Made by a program: the position numbers and the translations under genes. Under the pieces are notes generated by a model. That model did not search any database. It had not been told where the DNA came from and saw only the letters and a program-made list of their open reading frames with translations. This document shows, piece by piece, positions 8,941-18,872 of a stretch of 64,000 bases of DNA (positions within the stretch are counted from its first letter, which is position 1; each line of letters starts with the position of its first letter). Where the stretch lies: positions 558,001 through 622,000 of the forward strand of contig CAWHBM010000001.1 of NCBI GenBank assembly GCA_963827725.1, written 5' to 3'. This DNA comes from VAXT01 sp963827725. GTDB lineage: Bacteria > Actinomycetota > Thermoleophilia > Gaiellales > Gaiellaceae.

Positions 8941-11214
8941 ATGAAGACACTGATAATCGCCGAGAAGCCGTCCGTCGGCCGCGACATCGCGGGGGCGCTC
9001 GACGGCGTGTTCCAGAAGCGTGCGCTCGCCGATCTGAGCGCCAAGGCGAAGGGTGGCAAGGACGATCCGACCTTCCTCGAGTCCGACGACTACGTGATCA
9101 CGTGGGCGGTCGGCCACCTCGTCCAGCTCGCCGAGCCGGAGGAGTACGACGAGAAATGGAAGAAGTGGCGCATGGCCGATCTTCCGATCGTGCCGCCCGA
9201 CGGCTTCAAGCTCGTCCCGCGCGACGCGAAGTCGAAGAAGCAGCTGAAGCTCGTCGAGAAGCTCCTGAACCGCGACGACGTCGAGCACGTGGTCAACGCG
9301 TGCGACGCCGGGCGCGAGGGCGAGCTCATCTTCGCGTACCTCTACGAGTCGGTCTTCGGCGTCCCGCCGAACAGCTCCGACGCGCCAAAGCCCGTCGAGC
9401 GCCTCTGGATCAGCTCGATGACGAAGCAGGCCATCCGCGAGGGCTTCGAGAAGCTTCGCCCAAGCGAGCAGCTGCAGCCGCTCGAGTCGGCGGCGCGCGC
9501 CCGCTCCGAGGCCGACTGGCTCGTCGGTATGAACGCGACTCGCGCCGCGACGATTCGGGGCCGCGCATGGGTCGGCGGCGTCGTCTCGCTCGGCAGGGTG
9601 CAGACGCCGACGCTCGCGATCATCGTCCGGCGGGAGCGCGAGATCCAGGCTTTCGTCCCCGAGCCGTACTGGCTCGTGCACGCGAGCTTCGACCCCCGCT
9701 ACGAGGGGCTCTGGTTCGACCCGCTCAAGGCCGACGACAAGGACACGCCCACCGGCCAGGAGACCTGGCTCAAGGAGGCCGAGCGCGCCGACGAGATCGT
9801 GACCAAGGTCTCGGGCAAGACGGGCACGGTCGAGTCGGTCGAGCGCAAGGAGCAGTCCCAGAGCGCACCGCTCCTGTACGACCTCACCTCTCTCCAGCGC
9901 GACGCGAACTCCCGCTTCGGCTTCTCCGCACGCCGCACGCTGCAGGCTGCGCAGTCCCTGTACGAGGGCAAGAAGGCGATCACCTATCCGCGAACGAGCT
10001 CGCGCTATCTCTCGGGCGACCTCGTCCCGCAGCTCAAGCCGACGGCCGAGACGCTCCTCGAGATTCCCGAGTACGAGACCGCTGCGCGCTTTGTGATCAA
10101 GCTCGACAAGCTTCCGCTCGGCCGCGTGATCAACGACGCGAAGGTCGGTGACCACCACGCGATCATCCCCACCGACGTCCCGCATGACCTCAGCGAGTTC
10201 TCGCCCGACGAGCGCCGGGTCTTCGACCTCGTCGCGCGCCGCTACCTCGCCGTCTTCCACCCGCCGGCCCGCTACGCGCGGACGGAGATCGTCACCCTGG
10301 TCGAGGACGAGCGCTTCCGCACCCGCGGGAAGGTGACTCTCGAGGCCGGGTGGCGCGGCGTCTACGGCGTCGAGGCGGACGCTGACGCGAAGACGAAGGA
10401 GGAAGACCCGGAGAGCGCTGAGCTGCCGCCGCTCGAGAAGGGCCAGGCCGTCAAGGTCGTCTCCGCCGAGAGCGAGCCGAAGGAGACCCGACCGCCGGCG
10501 CGCTACACCGAGGCGACGCTTCTCTCCGCGATGGAGACCGCCGGGAAGCTCATCGACGACGAGGAGCTGCGCGAGGCGATGAAGGAGAGCGGCCTCGGGA
10601 CCCCGGCCACGCGCGCCGAGACGATCGAGACCCTCATCCGCCGCGAGTACATCGAGCGGGTCGGCAAGGACCTCTTCCCGACGCCGAAGGGCCTCCAGGT
10701 GATCACGATGCTCGAGGAGAACCTGCTCACCTCGCCCGAGCTGACCGGAAACTGGGAGAAGCGGCTCGGCGACATCGAGCACGGCAAGGGCGAGAAGGAC
10801 GATTTCATCCAGGGCATCGCCGACTTCACGAAATCGACCGTGGAGGCGATCGCCGCGCTCGACAAGGAGAAGCTCCGCCCAGAGCGCGTCGAGCTCGGTC
10901 CGTGCCCCCGCTGCGGCGCCGAGACGGGCGAGATCATCCGCGAGAACTCGAAGGCCTTCGGCTGCACGAGCTGGAAGTCACGTGAGGAGGTCGGCTGCGG
11001 TTTCGTGATCTGGAAGCGCGTCGCCAGTCGCACCCTGACGCCCGAGGTAGCCCGCCAGCTGATGGAGGAAGGCAAGACGAAGGAAGTCTTGTCGGGCTTT
11101 CGTTCCAAAGCCGGCAAACCTTTTCGTGCGCGGCTCGTCTTGAATGAAGAGGGCAAGGTCGAGTTCGAGTTCCCAGCTCGAGCGAGATCCAAAGAGCCCG
11201 CAGCAACGGAATAA
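8941..11214 (+). CDS. topB: DNA topoisomerase III (type IA)
   Basis: 757 residues. The Toprim domain starts at the N-terminus (LIIAEKPSVGRDIAGAL; acidic DAGREGELI) and the catalytic tyrosine is in ITYPRTSSRYLS. A C-terminal zinc-ribbon (CPRCGAETG ... C) follows. Type IA enzymes cut one DNA strand and relax negative supercoils or decatenate; the N-terminus and length fit TopB rather than TopA. The gene is divergent from plsC; ATG follows the short intergenic 8882-8940. Lysine/glutamate-rich linker segments are visible, and the reading frame is clean. Confidence 0.92.
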   Translation: MKTLIIAEKPSVGRDIAGALDGVFQKRALADLSAKAKGGKDDPTFLESDDYVITWAVGHLVQLAEPEEYDEKWKKWRMADLPIVPPDGFKLVPRDAKSKKQLKLVEKLLNRDDVEHVVNACDAGREGELIFAYLYESVFGVPPNSSDAPKPVERLWISSMTKQAIREGFEKLRPSEQLQPLESAARARSEADWLVGMNATRAATIRGRAWVGGVVSLGRVQTPTLAIIVRREREIQAFVPEPYWLVHASFDPRYEGLWFDPLKADDKDTPTGQETWLKEAERADEIVTKVSGKTGTVESVERKEQSQSAPLLYDLTSLQRDANSRFGFSARRTLQAAQSLYEGKKAITYPRTSSRYLSGDLVPQLKPTAETLLEIPEYETAARFVIKLDKLPLGRVINDAKVGDHHAIIPTDVPHDLSEFSPDERRVFDLVARRYLAVFHPPARYARTEIVTLVEDERFRTRGKVTLEAGWRGVYGVEADADAKTKEEDPESAELPPLEKGQAVKVVSAESEPKETRPPARYTEATLLSAMETAGKLIDDEELREAMKESGLGTPATRAETIETLIRREYIERVGKDLFPTPKGLQVITMLEENLLTSPELTGNWEKRLGDIEHGKGEKDDFIQGIADFTKSTVEAIAALDKEKLRPERVELGPCPRCGAETGEIIRENSKAFGCTSWKSREEVGCGFVIWKRVASRTLTPEVARQLMEEGKTKEVLSGFRSKAGKPFRARLVLNEEGKVEFEFPARARSKEPAATE

Positions 11215-11372
11215 CCGGTTACCGCCACTCGTTTTCAGTACTAAGCCGCAGTAGAGGCCGGTTCACCCTGGAAGTACCAGGAGACTCGGCCTACAGTGAG
11301 AAAGTTCGACGACCGAACGCCGTCTTACAGTGCAGCAAGCCGCAAACGCCAGATAAGGAAGAGGAAGCCCAG

Positions 11373-12449
11373 TTGACGCAGCAGCAGATTTCAGAACTAC
11401 TCGAGACTGAGGGGGCCCGCACCCTCGTTGAGGCTGCCGAAGAGCGCGGCCATGTCGAGCCGACCGAGCTCGAGGCTTTCGCGCTCGAGCACGAGCTCGA
11501 GGAAGCCGACGTGGAGCAGCTGACGCGCGAGCTCGAGGCGATCGGCCTCGAGGTCGGCGAGCCCGTGGCTGAAGAGGTCGAGAAGGTCGCAAAGCCTGAG
11601 CCGAAGGCGGCTTCGCCGAGCGCGGTCGTCGGCTCCGCCGACAGCCTCCAGCTCTTCCTCGCCGATGTCGGTCGCCACAAGCTCCTGACGGCGTCTGAGG
11701 AGGTCACTCTCGCGAAGGCGATCGAGCGCGGCGACGGCCTCGCCAAGCGCCGCATGATCGAGTCGAACCTTCGGCTGGTCGTCTCCATCGCCAAGGGCTA
11801 CCGCGGCCTCGGCGTGCCGTTCCTCGACCTGATCCAGGAGGGCACCCTCGGCCTGAACCGCGCAGTCGAGAAGTTCGACTGGCGCCGCGGCTTCAAGTTC
11901 TCGACGTACGCGACCTGGTGGATCCGCCAGTCGGTGCAGCGCGCCGTGGCCAACCACGCGCGCACGATCCGCGTGCCGGTGCACGTGGTCGAGCGCCAGC
12001 AGAAGCTTTCCCGCGCAGCGCGCCGGCTCGAGGTCGAGCTCGGCCGCGAGGCGACGAAGGAAGAGCTCGCCGAGGCGACGGGCCTTCCGATGCAGCACGT
12101 CGACGAGGCGCTGGGCGCCGCCCAGGCGTCCGTCTCGCTGAACCAGACGGTCGGCGCCGACGACGAAGGCGAGCTGGGAGACCTCTTCGCAGACCGCGAG
12201 GCGGCCGACCCGTTCGACGAGGCGGAGGAGTCGCTTCGCCGGCAGGGCGTGCGCAAGGCACTCGACGCTCTTCCCGAGCGCGAGCGCCGCATCCTCGAGC
12301 TGCGCTTCGGCTTCGAGGGCGAGCCTTGGACGCTCGAGGCAATCGGGCACGAGCTCGATCTGACGCGCGAGCGCGTCCGCCAGCTCGAGGCGCAGGCACT
12401 CGCCCGCCTCTCGGCGCTGCGCGAGCTCAGCTCAGTCGCCGTCGGCTAA
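11373..12449 (+). CDS. sigA: primary RNA polymerase sigma factor (SigA/RpoD)
   Basis: 358 residues with all sigma-70 regions: 1.1-like acidic N-terminus (about 1-70), 1.2 (DSLQLFLADVG), 2.1-2.4 (LIQEGTLGLNRAVEKFDW, then FKFSTYATWWIRQ), region 3, and region 4.2 at the end (LTRERVRQLEAQAL). Region 2.4 and 4.2 bind the -10 and -35 elements. Presence of regions 1.1 and 1.2 and the close match to the consensus indicate a housekeeping or near-housekeeping factor. The TTG start follows AAGGAAGAGGAAG. The 158 nt upstream (11215-11372) should hold the promoter, but none is clear by eye. Confidence 0.93.
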   Translation: MTQQQISELLETEGARTLVEAAEERGHVEPTELEAFALEHELEEADVEQLTRELEAIGLEVGEPVAEEVEKVAKPEPKAASPSAVVGSADSLQLFLADVGRHKLLTASEEVTLAKAIERGDGLAKRRMIESNLRLVVSIAKGYRGLGVPFLDLIQEGTLGLNRAVEKFDWRRGFKFSTYATWWIRQSVQRAVANHARTIRVPVHVVERQQKLSRAARRLEVELGREATKEELAEATGLPMQHVDEALGAAQASVSLNQTVGADDEGELGDLFADREAADPFDEAEESLRRQGVRKALDALPERERRILELRFGFEGEPWTLEAIGHELDLTRERVRQLEAQALARLSALRELSSVAVG

Positions 12450-12569
12450 GCCCAAGTAGCTCCGAGCCACTGCTCTTCCGGCTTGCCGTGGCGGGCGGGC
12501 GCGGCGATTGCGATACTGCCTCCTCATCCGCCACGAGGCGGGTTGTTGCAACTTGAGGGGAGGCAGTAA

Positions 12570-14222
12570 ATGCTTTTGAAGCTCAGGAGGATCCTCCCGC
12601 TCGCCGCGCTCGCACTCGTGCTCGTGGCGGCGGGCTGCGGAGGTGACGGTGACAGCGGGAGCAGCGGAGGCGGCGAGCTCGTCTTCGGGACAGCGTCCGA
12701 TCCCGTCGTGCTCGACGGCGCACTCGTCTCGGACGGCGAGTCGCTCCGTGCGATCGACCAGATGTTCGAAGGACTAGTCACGCTCGGAGAGGGCACGACC
12801 GAGGTCGTTCCCAACCTGGCCGAGAGCTGGGAAGCGGACGAGGCTGGGACGGCATGGACGTTCAAGCTGCGCGACGGCGTCACCTTTCACGACGGCGAGC
12901 CGTTCAACGCCGAGGCGGTCTGCTTCAACTTCGACCGTTGGTACAACTTCACAGGCCCGTTCCAGCTCGAGAGCGCGACCTACTACTGGCAGACGGTCTT
13001 CGGGGGCTTCTCCGACGGCAAGACCGAGAGCCTCTTCAAGAGCTGTGAGGCCACGGACGAGTCAACGGTCGTCATCAACCTGACGAAGCCGTCGTCCTCG
13101 TTCCTGGGCGCGCTCGCGCTCACGAACTTCACCTTCGCGAGCCCGAAGGCGCTGGAGGAGTTCGGCGCCGACGAAGGCTCGGTTGACGAAGAGACCGGCT
13201 TCAAGCCGACCGGCACCTACGGCACCGAGCACCCGACGGGCACAGGCCCGTTCAAGTTCGAGTCGTGGACGCGTGGGGACCGGCTGGTGATGGTTCGAAA
13301 CGACGACTACTGGGGCGACAAGGCCAAGCTGGAGCGACTCATCTTCCGCCCGATCGCCGACAACGCTGCACGCCTCCAGGCGCTGCAGAACAACGACATC
13401 CAGGGCTACGACCTCGTCGAGCCGCAGGACGTGGCGACGATCGAGGGTGACGACTCGCTGCAGCTCCTCGAGCGGCCCGCGTTCAACGTCGCCTACGTCG
13501 GTATCAACCAGAAGATGCCGCCGATGGACAAGCTCGAGGTACGCCAGGCGGTCGCCGCCGGCCTCGACAGAGCAGCCGTCGTCGACAACTTCTACGGGGG
13601 CCGCGGCGAAGTCGCGAAGGAGTTCATGCCGCCGTCGCTCGAGGGCTATGCCGACGACGTCACCGAGTATCCCTACGATCCGGCCAAGGCGAAGCAACTG
13701 CTCCAGAAAGCGGGCGTCGACATGCCGCTCGAGATCGAGTTCTGGTACCCGACCGACGTCTCACGGCCGTACATGCCCGATCCGAAGCGGAACTTCGAGG
13801 CGTTTGCGGCCAGCCTGAACAAGTCTGGCTTCAAGGTGACGGCAAAGAGCGCACCGTGGAGCCCCGACTACCTCGGTGCGGCGCAGGAGGGCAAGGCAGG
13901 CCATCTGCACTTGCTCGGCTGGACCGGCGACTACGGAGACCCGGACAACTTCATCGGCGTCTTCTTCCAGCAGCCGACCGACCAGTTCGGGTTCACGAAC
14001 GCCGAGATCACGGCGAAGCTCGACGAAGCCGAGACGGAGACCGACGCGGCGACGCGCGTCACGCTCTACGAGGAGGCGAACCGGCTGATCATGGACTTCC
14101 TGCCGGGGGTCCCCTATGCGCACACGAAGCCGGCACTCGCGTTCAACGCGAACGTGACGGGCTACGTGACGAGCCCCGTGTCGCTCGAGCCCTTCTCAAT
14201 AGTCTCAATCGAGGAGGAGTAA
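12570..14222 (+). CDS. ABC peptide/solute-binding lipoprotein (SBP family 5)
   Basis: 550-residue extracellular binding protein. The N-terminus is a lipoprotein signal peptide with lipobox LVAAGC, followed by a Gly/Ser-rich tether. The mature part matches family 5 binding proteins (GLVTLGEG, NLAESWEADEAGTAWTFKLRDGVTFHDGEPF). It captures oligopeptides or similar solutes and hands them to the permeases encoded next. It opens a five-gene operon; a GAGGGGAGG-like site precedes the ATG. The exact substrate cannot be read from sequence. Confidence 0.92.
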   Translation: MLLKLRRILPLAALALVLVAAGCGGDGDSGSSGGGELVFGTASDPVVLDGALVSDGESLRAIDQMFEGLVTLGEGTTEVVPNLAESWEADEAGTAWTFKLRDGVTFHDGEPFNAEAVCFNFDRWYNFTGPFQLESATYYWQTVFGGFSDGKTESLFKSCEATDESTVVINLTKPSSSFLGALALTNFTFASPKALEEFGADEGSVDEETGFKPTGTYGTEHPTGTGPFKFESWTRGDRLVMVRNDDYWGDKAKLERLIFRPIADNAARLQALQNNDIQGYDLVEPQDVATIEGDDSLQLLERPAFNVAYVGINQKMPPMDKLEVRQAVAAGLDRAAVVDNFYGGRGEVAKEFMPPSLEGYADDVTEYPYDPAKAKQLLQKAGVDMPLEIEFWYPTDVSRPYMPDPKRNFEAFAASLNKSGFKVTAKSAPWSPDYLGAAQEGKAGHLHLLGWTGDYGDPDNFIGVFFQQPTDQFGFTNAEITAKLDEAETETDAATRVTLYEEANRLIMDFLPGVPYAHTKPALAFNANVTGYVTSPVSLEPFSIVSIEEE

Positions 14223-14253
14223 CGAACTGAGTAACAGCCGGCGGACGACGTAG

Positions 14254-15258
14254 ATGCTCCAATTCGTCGTCCGCCGGCTGCTGCTTCTAGTCCCGATCCT
14301 GTTCGGGCTTTCGATCCTCGTCTTCATCTGGATCAGAGCGCTTCCGGGCGGCCCGGCGCAGGCGCTCCTCGGCGAGCGCGCCACGGACGAGTCCCTCGCG
14401 CAGATCGAGCGCCAGTACGGGCTCGACGAGCCGATCCACGTCCAGTACTGGAGCTACCTCAAGACGACCGCCCAGGGCGACCTCGGAACGAGCGTGACCA
14501 CGCGGCAACCGGTCAGCGAAGAGCTCCAGCAGCGCTTTCCAGCGACGATCGAGCTTGCGATCGCCGCAATGATCTTCGCGCTCGTGCTCGGCGTCCCGCT
14601 CGGCTTCGTCGCGGCGAAGCGCTACGGGACCGCAGTCGACCACGCAAGCCTTGTCGTATCGCTGCTCGGTGTCTCGATCCCGGTCTTCTTCCTCGCGATC
14701 CTCCTCAAGTACATCTTCGCGGTGCAGCTCGGGCTCTTACCCACCGTGGGCCGGATCTCGGCGACCATCGATCTCGAGCATCCGACGAACTTCTACTTGA
14801 TCGACGCCGTGCTGGCCGGCGACTTCTACGCCTTCTGGGATGTGTCCAAGCACCTGGTCTTGCCGGCGATCGCGCTCGGCTCGATCCCGCTCGCGATCAT
14901 CGCCCGCATCACACGCGCGTCTGTGCTCGACGTCCAGAACGAGGACTACGTACGCACGGCCCGCGCGAAGGGTCTCTCCCCGCGAGTCGTCGACGAGCGG
15001 CACATCTTCAGAAACGCGCTGCTCCCGATCGTGACGATCATCGGTCTCCAGGCGGGCTTTCTTCTCTCCGGCGCGGTGCTGACCGAGACGGTGTTCGCCT
15101 GGCCGGGCATGGGCACTTGGCTCGTGGATGCGATCGAAAGCCGCAACTACCCGGTGCTGCAGGGTGGGATCCTCTTCGTGTCGCTGATCTTCGTCCTCGT
15201 CAATCTGCTCGTGGACGTTGCGTACGCCTTCATCAACCCGCGGATCAGGGTGTCCTAG
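14254..15258 (+). CDS. ABC permease, DppB/OppB family
   Basis: 334 residues, six predicted membrane helices. It begins with the typical VVRRLLLLVPILFGLSILVF helix and carries the EAA-type cytoplasmic loop (DYVRTARAKGLSPR) that contacts the ATPases. It forms the transmembrane channel with the next protein. It follows the binding protein by 31 nt and its stop abuts the start of the second permease. Confidence 0.92.
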   Translation: MLQFVVRRLLLLVPILFGLSILVFIWIRALPGGPAQALLGERATDESLAQIERQYGLDEPIHVQYWSYLKTTAQGDLGTSVTTRQPVSEELQQRFPATIELAIAAMIFALVLGVPLGFVAAKRYGTAVDHASLVVSLLGVSIPVFFLAILLKYIFAVQLGLLPTVGRISATIDLEHPTNFYLIDAVLAGDFYAFWDVSKHLVLPAIALGSIPLAIIARITRASVLDVQNEDYVRTARAKGLSPRVVDERHIFRNALLPIVTIIGLQAGFLLSGAVLTETVFAWPGMGTWLVDAIESRNYPVLQGGILFVSLIFVLVNLLVDVAYAFINPRIRVS

Positions 15259-16167
15259 ATGTCCGTCGCCGAGATCGAAGCTCGCGAAATCCAGCTCGAC
15301 GCTCCAAGCGGGCTCTGGCACGAGGCTTGGCGCCGCCTCAAGAGGAATCCCGGTGCGATCACCGGGTTCGTCCTCGTAGGGATCTTCGTCACCATCGCGC
15401 TCTTCGCGCCGTTTATCGCCACCCACGGTCCTCGGGAGCAGAACCTTTCGCTCCTGGAAGGAGCTTGCTGTCCCGGCCCCTCGGCCGACCACTTCTTCGG
15501 CGTCGACGCGCTCGGGCGGGACCTGTTTTCGCGCGTCGTGTACGGGGCGCGCTACTCGCTGCTGATCGGCATCGTCTCGGTCACCGTCGGGCTCTCGGTC
15601 GGGCTCCTGATCGGCGCGGCCGCCGGTTACCTGGGCGGGTGGGTCGACTCCGTCCTCATGCGGATGATGGACATCATGCTGGCGATCCCCGGCCTGCTGC
15701 TCGCGATCGGGATCGTCGCGGCGCTTGGCCCGGGCCTGACCCAGATCATGATCGCCGTCGGTGCGACGCAGGTTCCGATCTTCGCGAGGCTCTTACGCGG
15801 CTCCATCCTCGCAACGCGGGAGGCGGACTACGTGCTGGCCGCGCGGGCGGTCGGCATCAAGAAGCGGTTGATCCTCGTTTCCCACATCATCCCGAACTCG
15901 CTCTCGCCAGTGATCGTCCAGGGAACCCTCGCGCTGGCGACGGCGATCATCGACGTCGCGGCCCTCGGCTTCCTCGGACTCGGCCCACAGGATCCTTCGA
16001 CTCCGGAGTGGGGGACGATGCTCACCGACACGACCAGGTACCTCCAGACCGCGCCGTTTCTCGCGCTCATTCCCGGAGCCGCGATCGTCATCTCGGTGCT
16101 CGGCTTCAACCTGATCGGCGATGGGCTCCGCGAAGCACTCGATCCGAAGTTCAGGGGCCGTGGCTAG
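15259..16167 (+). CDS. ABC permease, DppC/OppC family
   Basis: 302 residues. It has the N-terminal helix (GAITGFVLVGIFVTIALFAP), the DppC signature DALGRDLFSRVVYGAR and the EAA loop (EADYVLAARAVGIKK). It pairs with the DppB-like permease. The ATG starts directly after the preceding stop, which implies translational coupling. The reading frame is intact. Confidence 0.92.
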   Translation: MSVAEIEAREIQLDAPSGLWHEAWRRLKRNPGAITGFVLVGIFVTIALFAPFIATHGPREQNLSLLEGACCPGPSADHFFGVDALGRDLFSRVVYGARYSLLIGIVSVTVGLSVGLLIGAAAGYLGGWVDSVLMRMMDIMLAIPGLLLAIGIVAALGPGLTQIMIAVGATQVPIFARLLRGSILATREADYVLAARAVGIKKRLILVSHIIPNSLSPVIVQGTLALATAIIDVAALGFLGLGPQDPSTPEWGTMLTDTTRYLQTAPFLALIPGAAIVISVLGFNLIGDGLREALDPKFRGRG

Positions 16168-17176
16168 GCAGCCCCTCCTCGACGTCCAGGACCTGAAGGT
16201 CGAGTTCTGGACCGCCCGTGGGACGATCTACGCCGTCAACGGGATCTCGTTCGACATCGCACCGGGAGAGACGCTGGGGATCGTCGGCGAGTCGGGCTGC
16301 GGCAAGAGCGTCACCTCGCTCGCGCTGCTCGGGATCCTCGCGCGCGCGGGCAGAATCACGTCGGGCACCGCGCGCTTCGACGGCCGCGACCTCCTGAAGC
16401 TCTCCGACGAGGAGCTGCGCGGAGTTCGCGGCCGCGAGATCGCGATGATCTTCCAGGACCCGATGACAAGCCTGAACCCGGTGCTGACGATCGGCCGACA
16501 GATCCGGGAGGTGCTCGAGACGCACTTCGGCATGGAGAGGGACGCGGCTGACGATCGCACGGCCGAGCTGCTCGACCGGGTCGGCATACCGCAAGCCCGG
16601 GCGCGGCTCAAGGACTACCCGCACCAGTTCTCGGGCGGGATGCGCCAGCGGGCGATGATCGCGATGGCGCTCGCCTGCCAGCCCAAGCTCCTGATTGCCG
16701 ACGAGCCAACGACGGCGCTCGACGTCACGATCCAGGCGCAGATCCTCGACATCCTGCGCGAGCTCATCGCCGACCAGGGCACGGCCCTGATCCTGATCAC
16801 GCACGACCTCGGCGTTGTGGCGGGCATGTGCGAGCGCGTGAACGTCATGTACGCGGGGATGTTCATGGAGACGGGAACGGCCCAGCAGGTCTTCGCGCGC
16901 CCGCGACACCCGTACACGCTCGGGCTGCTCCAGAGCGTCCCCAGGCTCGACGCCGCTCGCAAGACGGAGCTGCAGCCGATCGAGGGAAACCCGCGCGACA
17001 TGCTGGCCTCGCCGCAGGCCTGCCCGTTCGCGCCGCGCTGCCGCTACGAGGTCGAGGAGTCGCTCGAGTCGGTGCCTCCGCTCGAAGAGATCGAGCCCGG
17101 CCACAAGGTCGCGTGCTTCAACCCGGTGCCGGACGACGAGTGGCGGAAGCTGAAGGAGGCTGCGCTCGCCCGATGA
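16160..17176 (+). CDS. ABC ATP-binding protein, DppD/OppD family
   Basis: 338 residues from the GTG at 16160, which overlaps the stop of the permease gene by 8 nt; a longer in-phase frame from 16121 is less likely. Walker A GESGCGKSV, the signature FSGGMRQRAMIA, Walker B LLIADEPTTALD and the H-loop (THDLG) are present. The C-terminal Cys-rich oligopeptide-transporter motif (CPFAPRCRYE) often binds an Fe-S cluster or metal in this family. It powers import with the DppF-like partner. Confidence 0.92.
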   Translation: MARQPLLDVQDLKVEFWTARGTIYAVNGISFDIAPGETLGIVGESGCGKSVTSLALLGILARAGRITSGTARFDGRDLLKLSDEELRGVRGREIAMIFQDPMTSLNPVLTIGRQIREVLETHFGMERDAADDRTAELLDRVGIPQARARLKDYPHQFSGGMRQRAMIAMALACQPKLLIADEPTTALDVTIQAQILDILRELIADQGTALILITHDLGVVAGMCERVNVMYAGMFMETGTAQQVFARPRHPYTLGLLQSVPRLDAARKTELQPIEGNPRDMLASPQACPFAPRCRYEVEESLESVPPLEEIEPGHKVACFNPVPDDEWRKLKEAALAR

Positions 17177-18249
17177 GCGCCAACGGCACCCTCATTTCGG
17201 TCGAAGACGTCAAGATCTACTTCCCGATCAAGAGCGGGCTCGTGCTCGACCGCCACGTCGGCGACATCAAGGCGGTCGACGGCGTCTCGTTCGAGATCAA
17301 GCGCGGGGAGACGCTCGGTCTCGTCGGCGAGTCCGGATGCGGCAAGTCCACGGTCGGCCGGGCGATGTTGCGCCTGTACGAGCTGACCGCGGGGAAGATC
17401 GTCTTCGACGGCCAGGACATCTCGAATCTGGGCGAGGCGGAGCTGCGCCCGCTGCGCCGGCGGATGCAGATGGTCTTCCAGGATCCGTTCTCGTCGCTCA
17501 ACCCGCGCCACTCGGTGGCCCGGATGATCGCGGAGCCGATGCGCGTGCACGGGCTCGCGAACCGCCGCGCCGCTAACGCGCGGGTTCGTGAGCTGCTCCA
17601 GATCGTCGGATTGCCCGCCGACGCGGCCTCGCGCTATCCGCACGAGTTCTCGGGCGGGCAGCGCCAGCGAATCGGCCTCGCCCGCTCGCTTGCGGTCAAT
17701 CCCGACTTCATCGTCGCCGACGAGCCGGTTTCCGCCCTCGACGTCTCGATCCAGGCGCAAATCATCAACCTGCTCGAGAACCTGCAGACCGAGTTCGACC
17801 TCACGTACCTGTTCATCGCGCACGACCTGGCGGTTGTCAGGCACATCTCCGACCGGATCGCGGTCATGTACCTGGGGACGATCGTCGAGGTCTCGCCCGC
17901 CGAGGAGCTCTACGACAACCCACTGCACCCGTACACGATCACGCTGCTCTCGGCAGTGCCGATCCCCGATCCCGAGGTCGAACGGCAGCGCGAGACGATT
18001 CTCCTGCCCGGCGACCTGCCGAGCCCTGCGAATCCGCCCCCCGCGTGCCGTTTCCACACCCGCTGCCCCTACGTGCAGCCGACGCGCTGCAAGACCGACG
18101 TGCCGGAGCTGCGGAAGCTCGCCGACGGCCATCTCGCCGCCTGTCACTGGGCCGAGGAGATCAAGGCGGGTCAGATCAAGCCGCACGAGATAGAGCCGAT
18201 TTTTGAGGCTGGGATTCAAGAACCGCCCCCAGAACTGCCTCCCGTGTAG
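17173..18249 (+). CDS. ABC ATP-binding protein, DppF/OppF family
   Basis: 358 residues from the ATG at 17173, which forms an ATGA overlap with the previous stop. Walker A GESGCGKST, signature FSGGQRQRIGLA, Walker B FIVADEPVSALD and the H-loop HDLA are clear. A C-terminal Cys motif (CRFHTRCPYVQPTRC) matches the family. With the preceding four genes this completes an oligopeptide-type importer; both ATPases look active. Confidence 0.92.
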   Translation: MSANGTLISVEDVKIYFPIKSGLVLDRHVGDIKAVDGVSFEIKRGETLGLVGESGCGKSTVGRAMLRLYELTAGKIVFDGQDISNLGEAELRPLRRRMQMVFQDPFSSLNPRHSVARMIAEPMRVHGLANRRAANARVRELLQIVGLPADAASRYPHEFSGGQRQRIGLARSLAVNPDFIVADEPVSALDVSIQAQIINLLENLQTEFDLTYLFIAHDLAVVRHISDRIAVMYLGTIVEVSPAEELYDNPLHPYTITLLSAVPIPDPEVERQRETILLPGDLPSPANPPPACRFHTRCPYVQPTRCKTDVPELRKLADGHLAACHWAEEIKAGQIKPHEIEPIFEAGIQEPPPELPPV

Positions 18250-18338
18250 CGCAATCGACTACCCGAAAACGGTAACCCTCGATTTAGGGAGGATCATTTC
18301 TAAAGCAGGCAGCACACCGAGCCGATACGCGGACTGTC

Positions 18339-18668
18339 GTGGATGCTGCAGAGCGCAAAGAGATCCTGTCCCGTTACGTCGACCACTCGCGTCGTTTCGA
18401 TGCGGTGGCCGCCAGGCGAGGCCAGGGCAACGCGGAGGTCATTCCGTTCGCTGCTCCCCTCAGGGAGCTCGAGCAGGAGCCGACCGCCCGTGAGGTCGAA
18501 GTGCTCCAGCTGATCTCGGAGGGCCTCGTGAACCGCGAGATCGGCCATCGGCTCTTCCTCTCGGAGGAGACCGTCAAGAGCCACGTACGGCACCTACTGG
18601 CGAAGCTACAAGCGCGCTCCCGCGCACATGCAGTCGCCGTAGGCTTCCGCCGCGGCATCATCGCCTAG
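18339..18668 (+). CDS. small LuxR/GerE-type DNA-binding protein
   Basis: 109 residues from a GTG. The C-terminal half is a LuxR helix-turn-helix (TAREVEVLQLISEGL, IGHRLFLSEETVKSHVRHLL). There is no receiver domain; the first ~45 residues are an unassigned basic/acidic helix. Such stand-alone GerE proteins either bind DNA without phosphorylation or work with a partner. It lies 90 nt downstream of the peptide importer and at the edge of the lower-GC patch. Confidence 0.8.
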   Translation: MDAAERKEILSRYVDHSRRFDAVAARRGQGNAEVIPFAAPLRELEQEPTAREVEVLQLISEGLVNREIGHRLFLSEETVKSHVRHLLAKLQARSRAHAVAVGFRRGIIA

Positions 18669-18707
18669 AGCCGGCGCCTAACCAGCCGTTCTCCACAGTT
18701 TGTGGAT

Positions 18708-18725
18708 ATCCCTCAACAGGGGGAT
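18708..18725. promoter_or_regulatory. G-tract inverted repeat, possible operator
   Basis: ATCCCT-CAAC-AGGGGGAT is an imperfect inverted repeat in the 229-nt gap between the small LuxR gene and the HD-GYP gene. Similar C-run/G-run palindromes occur at 18873-18885 and 45839-45852, and a weaker one near 6318-6331. The rest of the gap (18726-18872) shows no gene. Confidence 0.35.
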
Positions 18726-18872
18726 GCCCAGTGCCTGTGGAAAACGGAAGGTACGACTGGCTACCAAACGATGATGCCCCCGGGGTTCGCAGCCCGGGAG
18801 ACAAACCGAAGCACGAAACTTCTCACTTTGCACACTCCTCATTTGGGGACTGACGGCTCCAAAAAGCGTATA

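Noticed and set aside
8830..10782. A 650-codon minus-strand frame opposite topB
   Set aside because: Arg/Leu-rich shadow of a high-GC gene; topB shows clear type IA motifs on the other strand.
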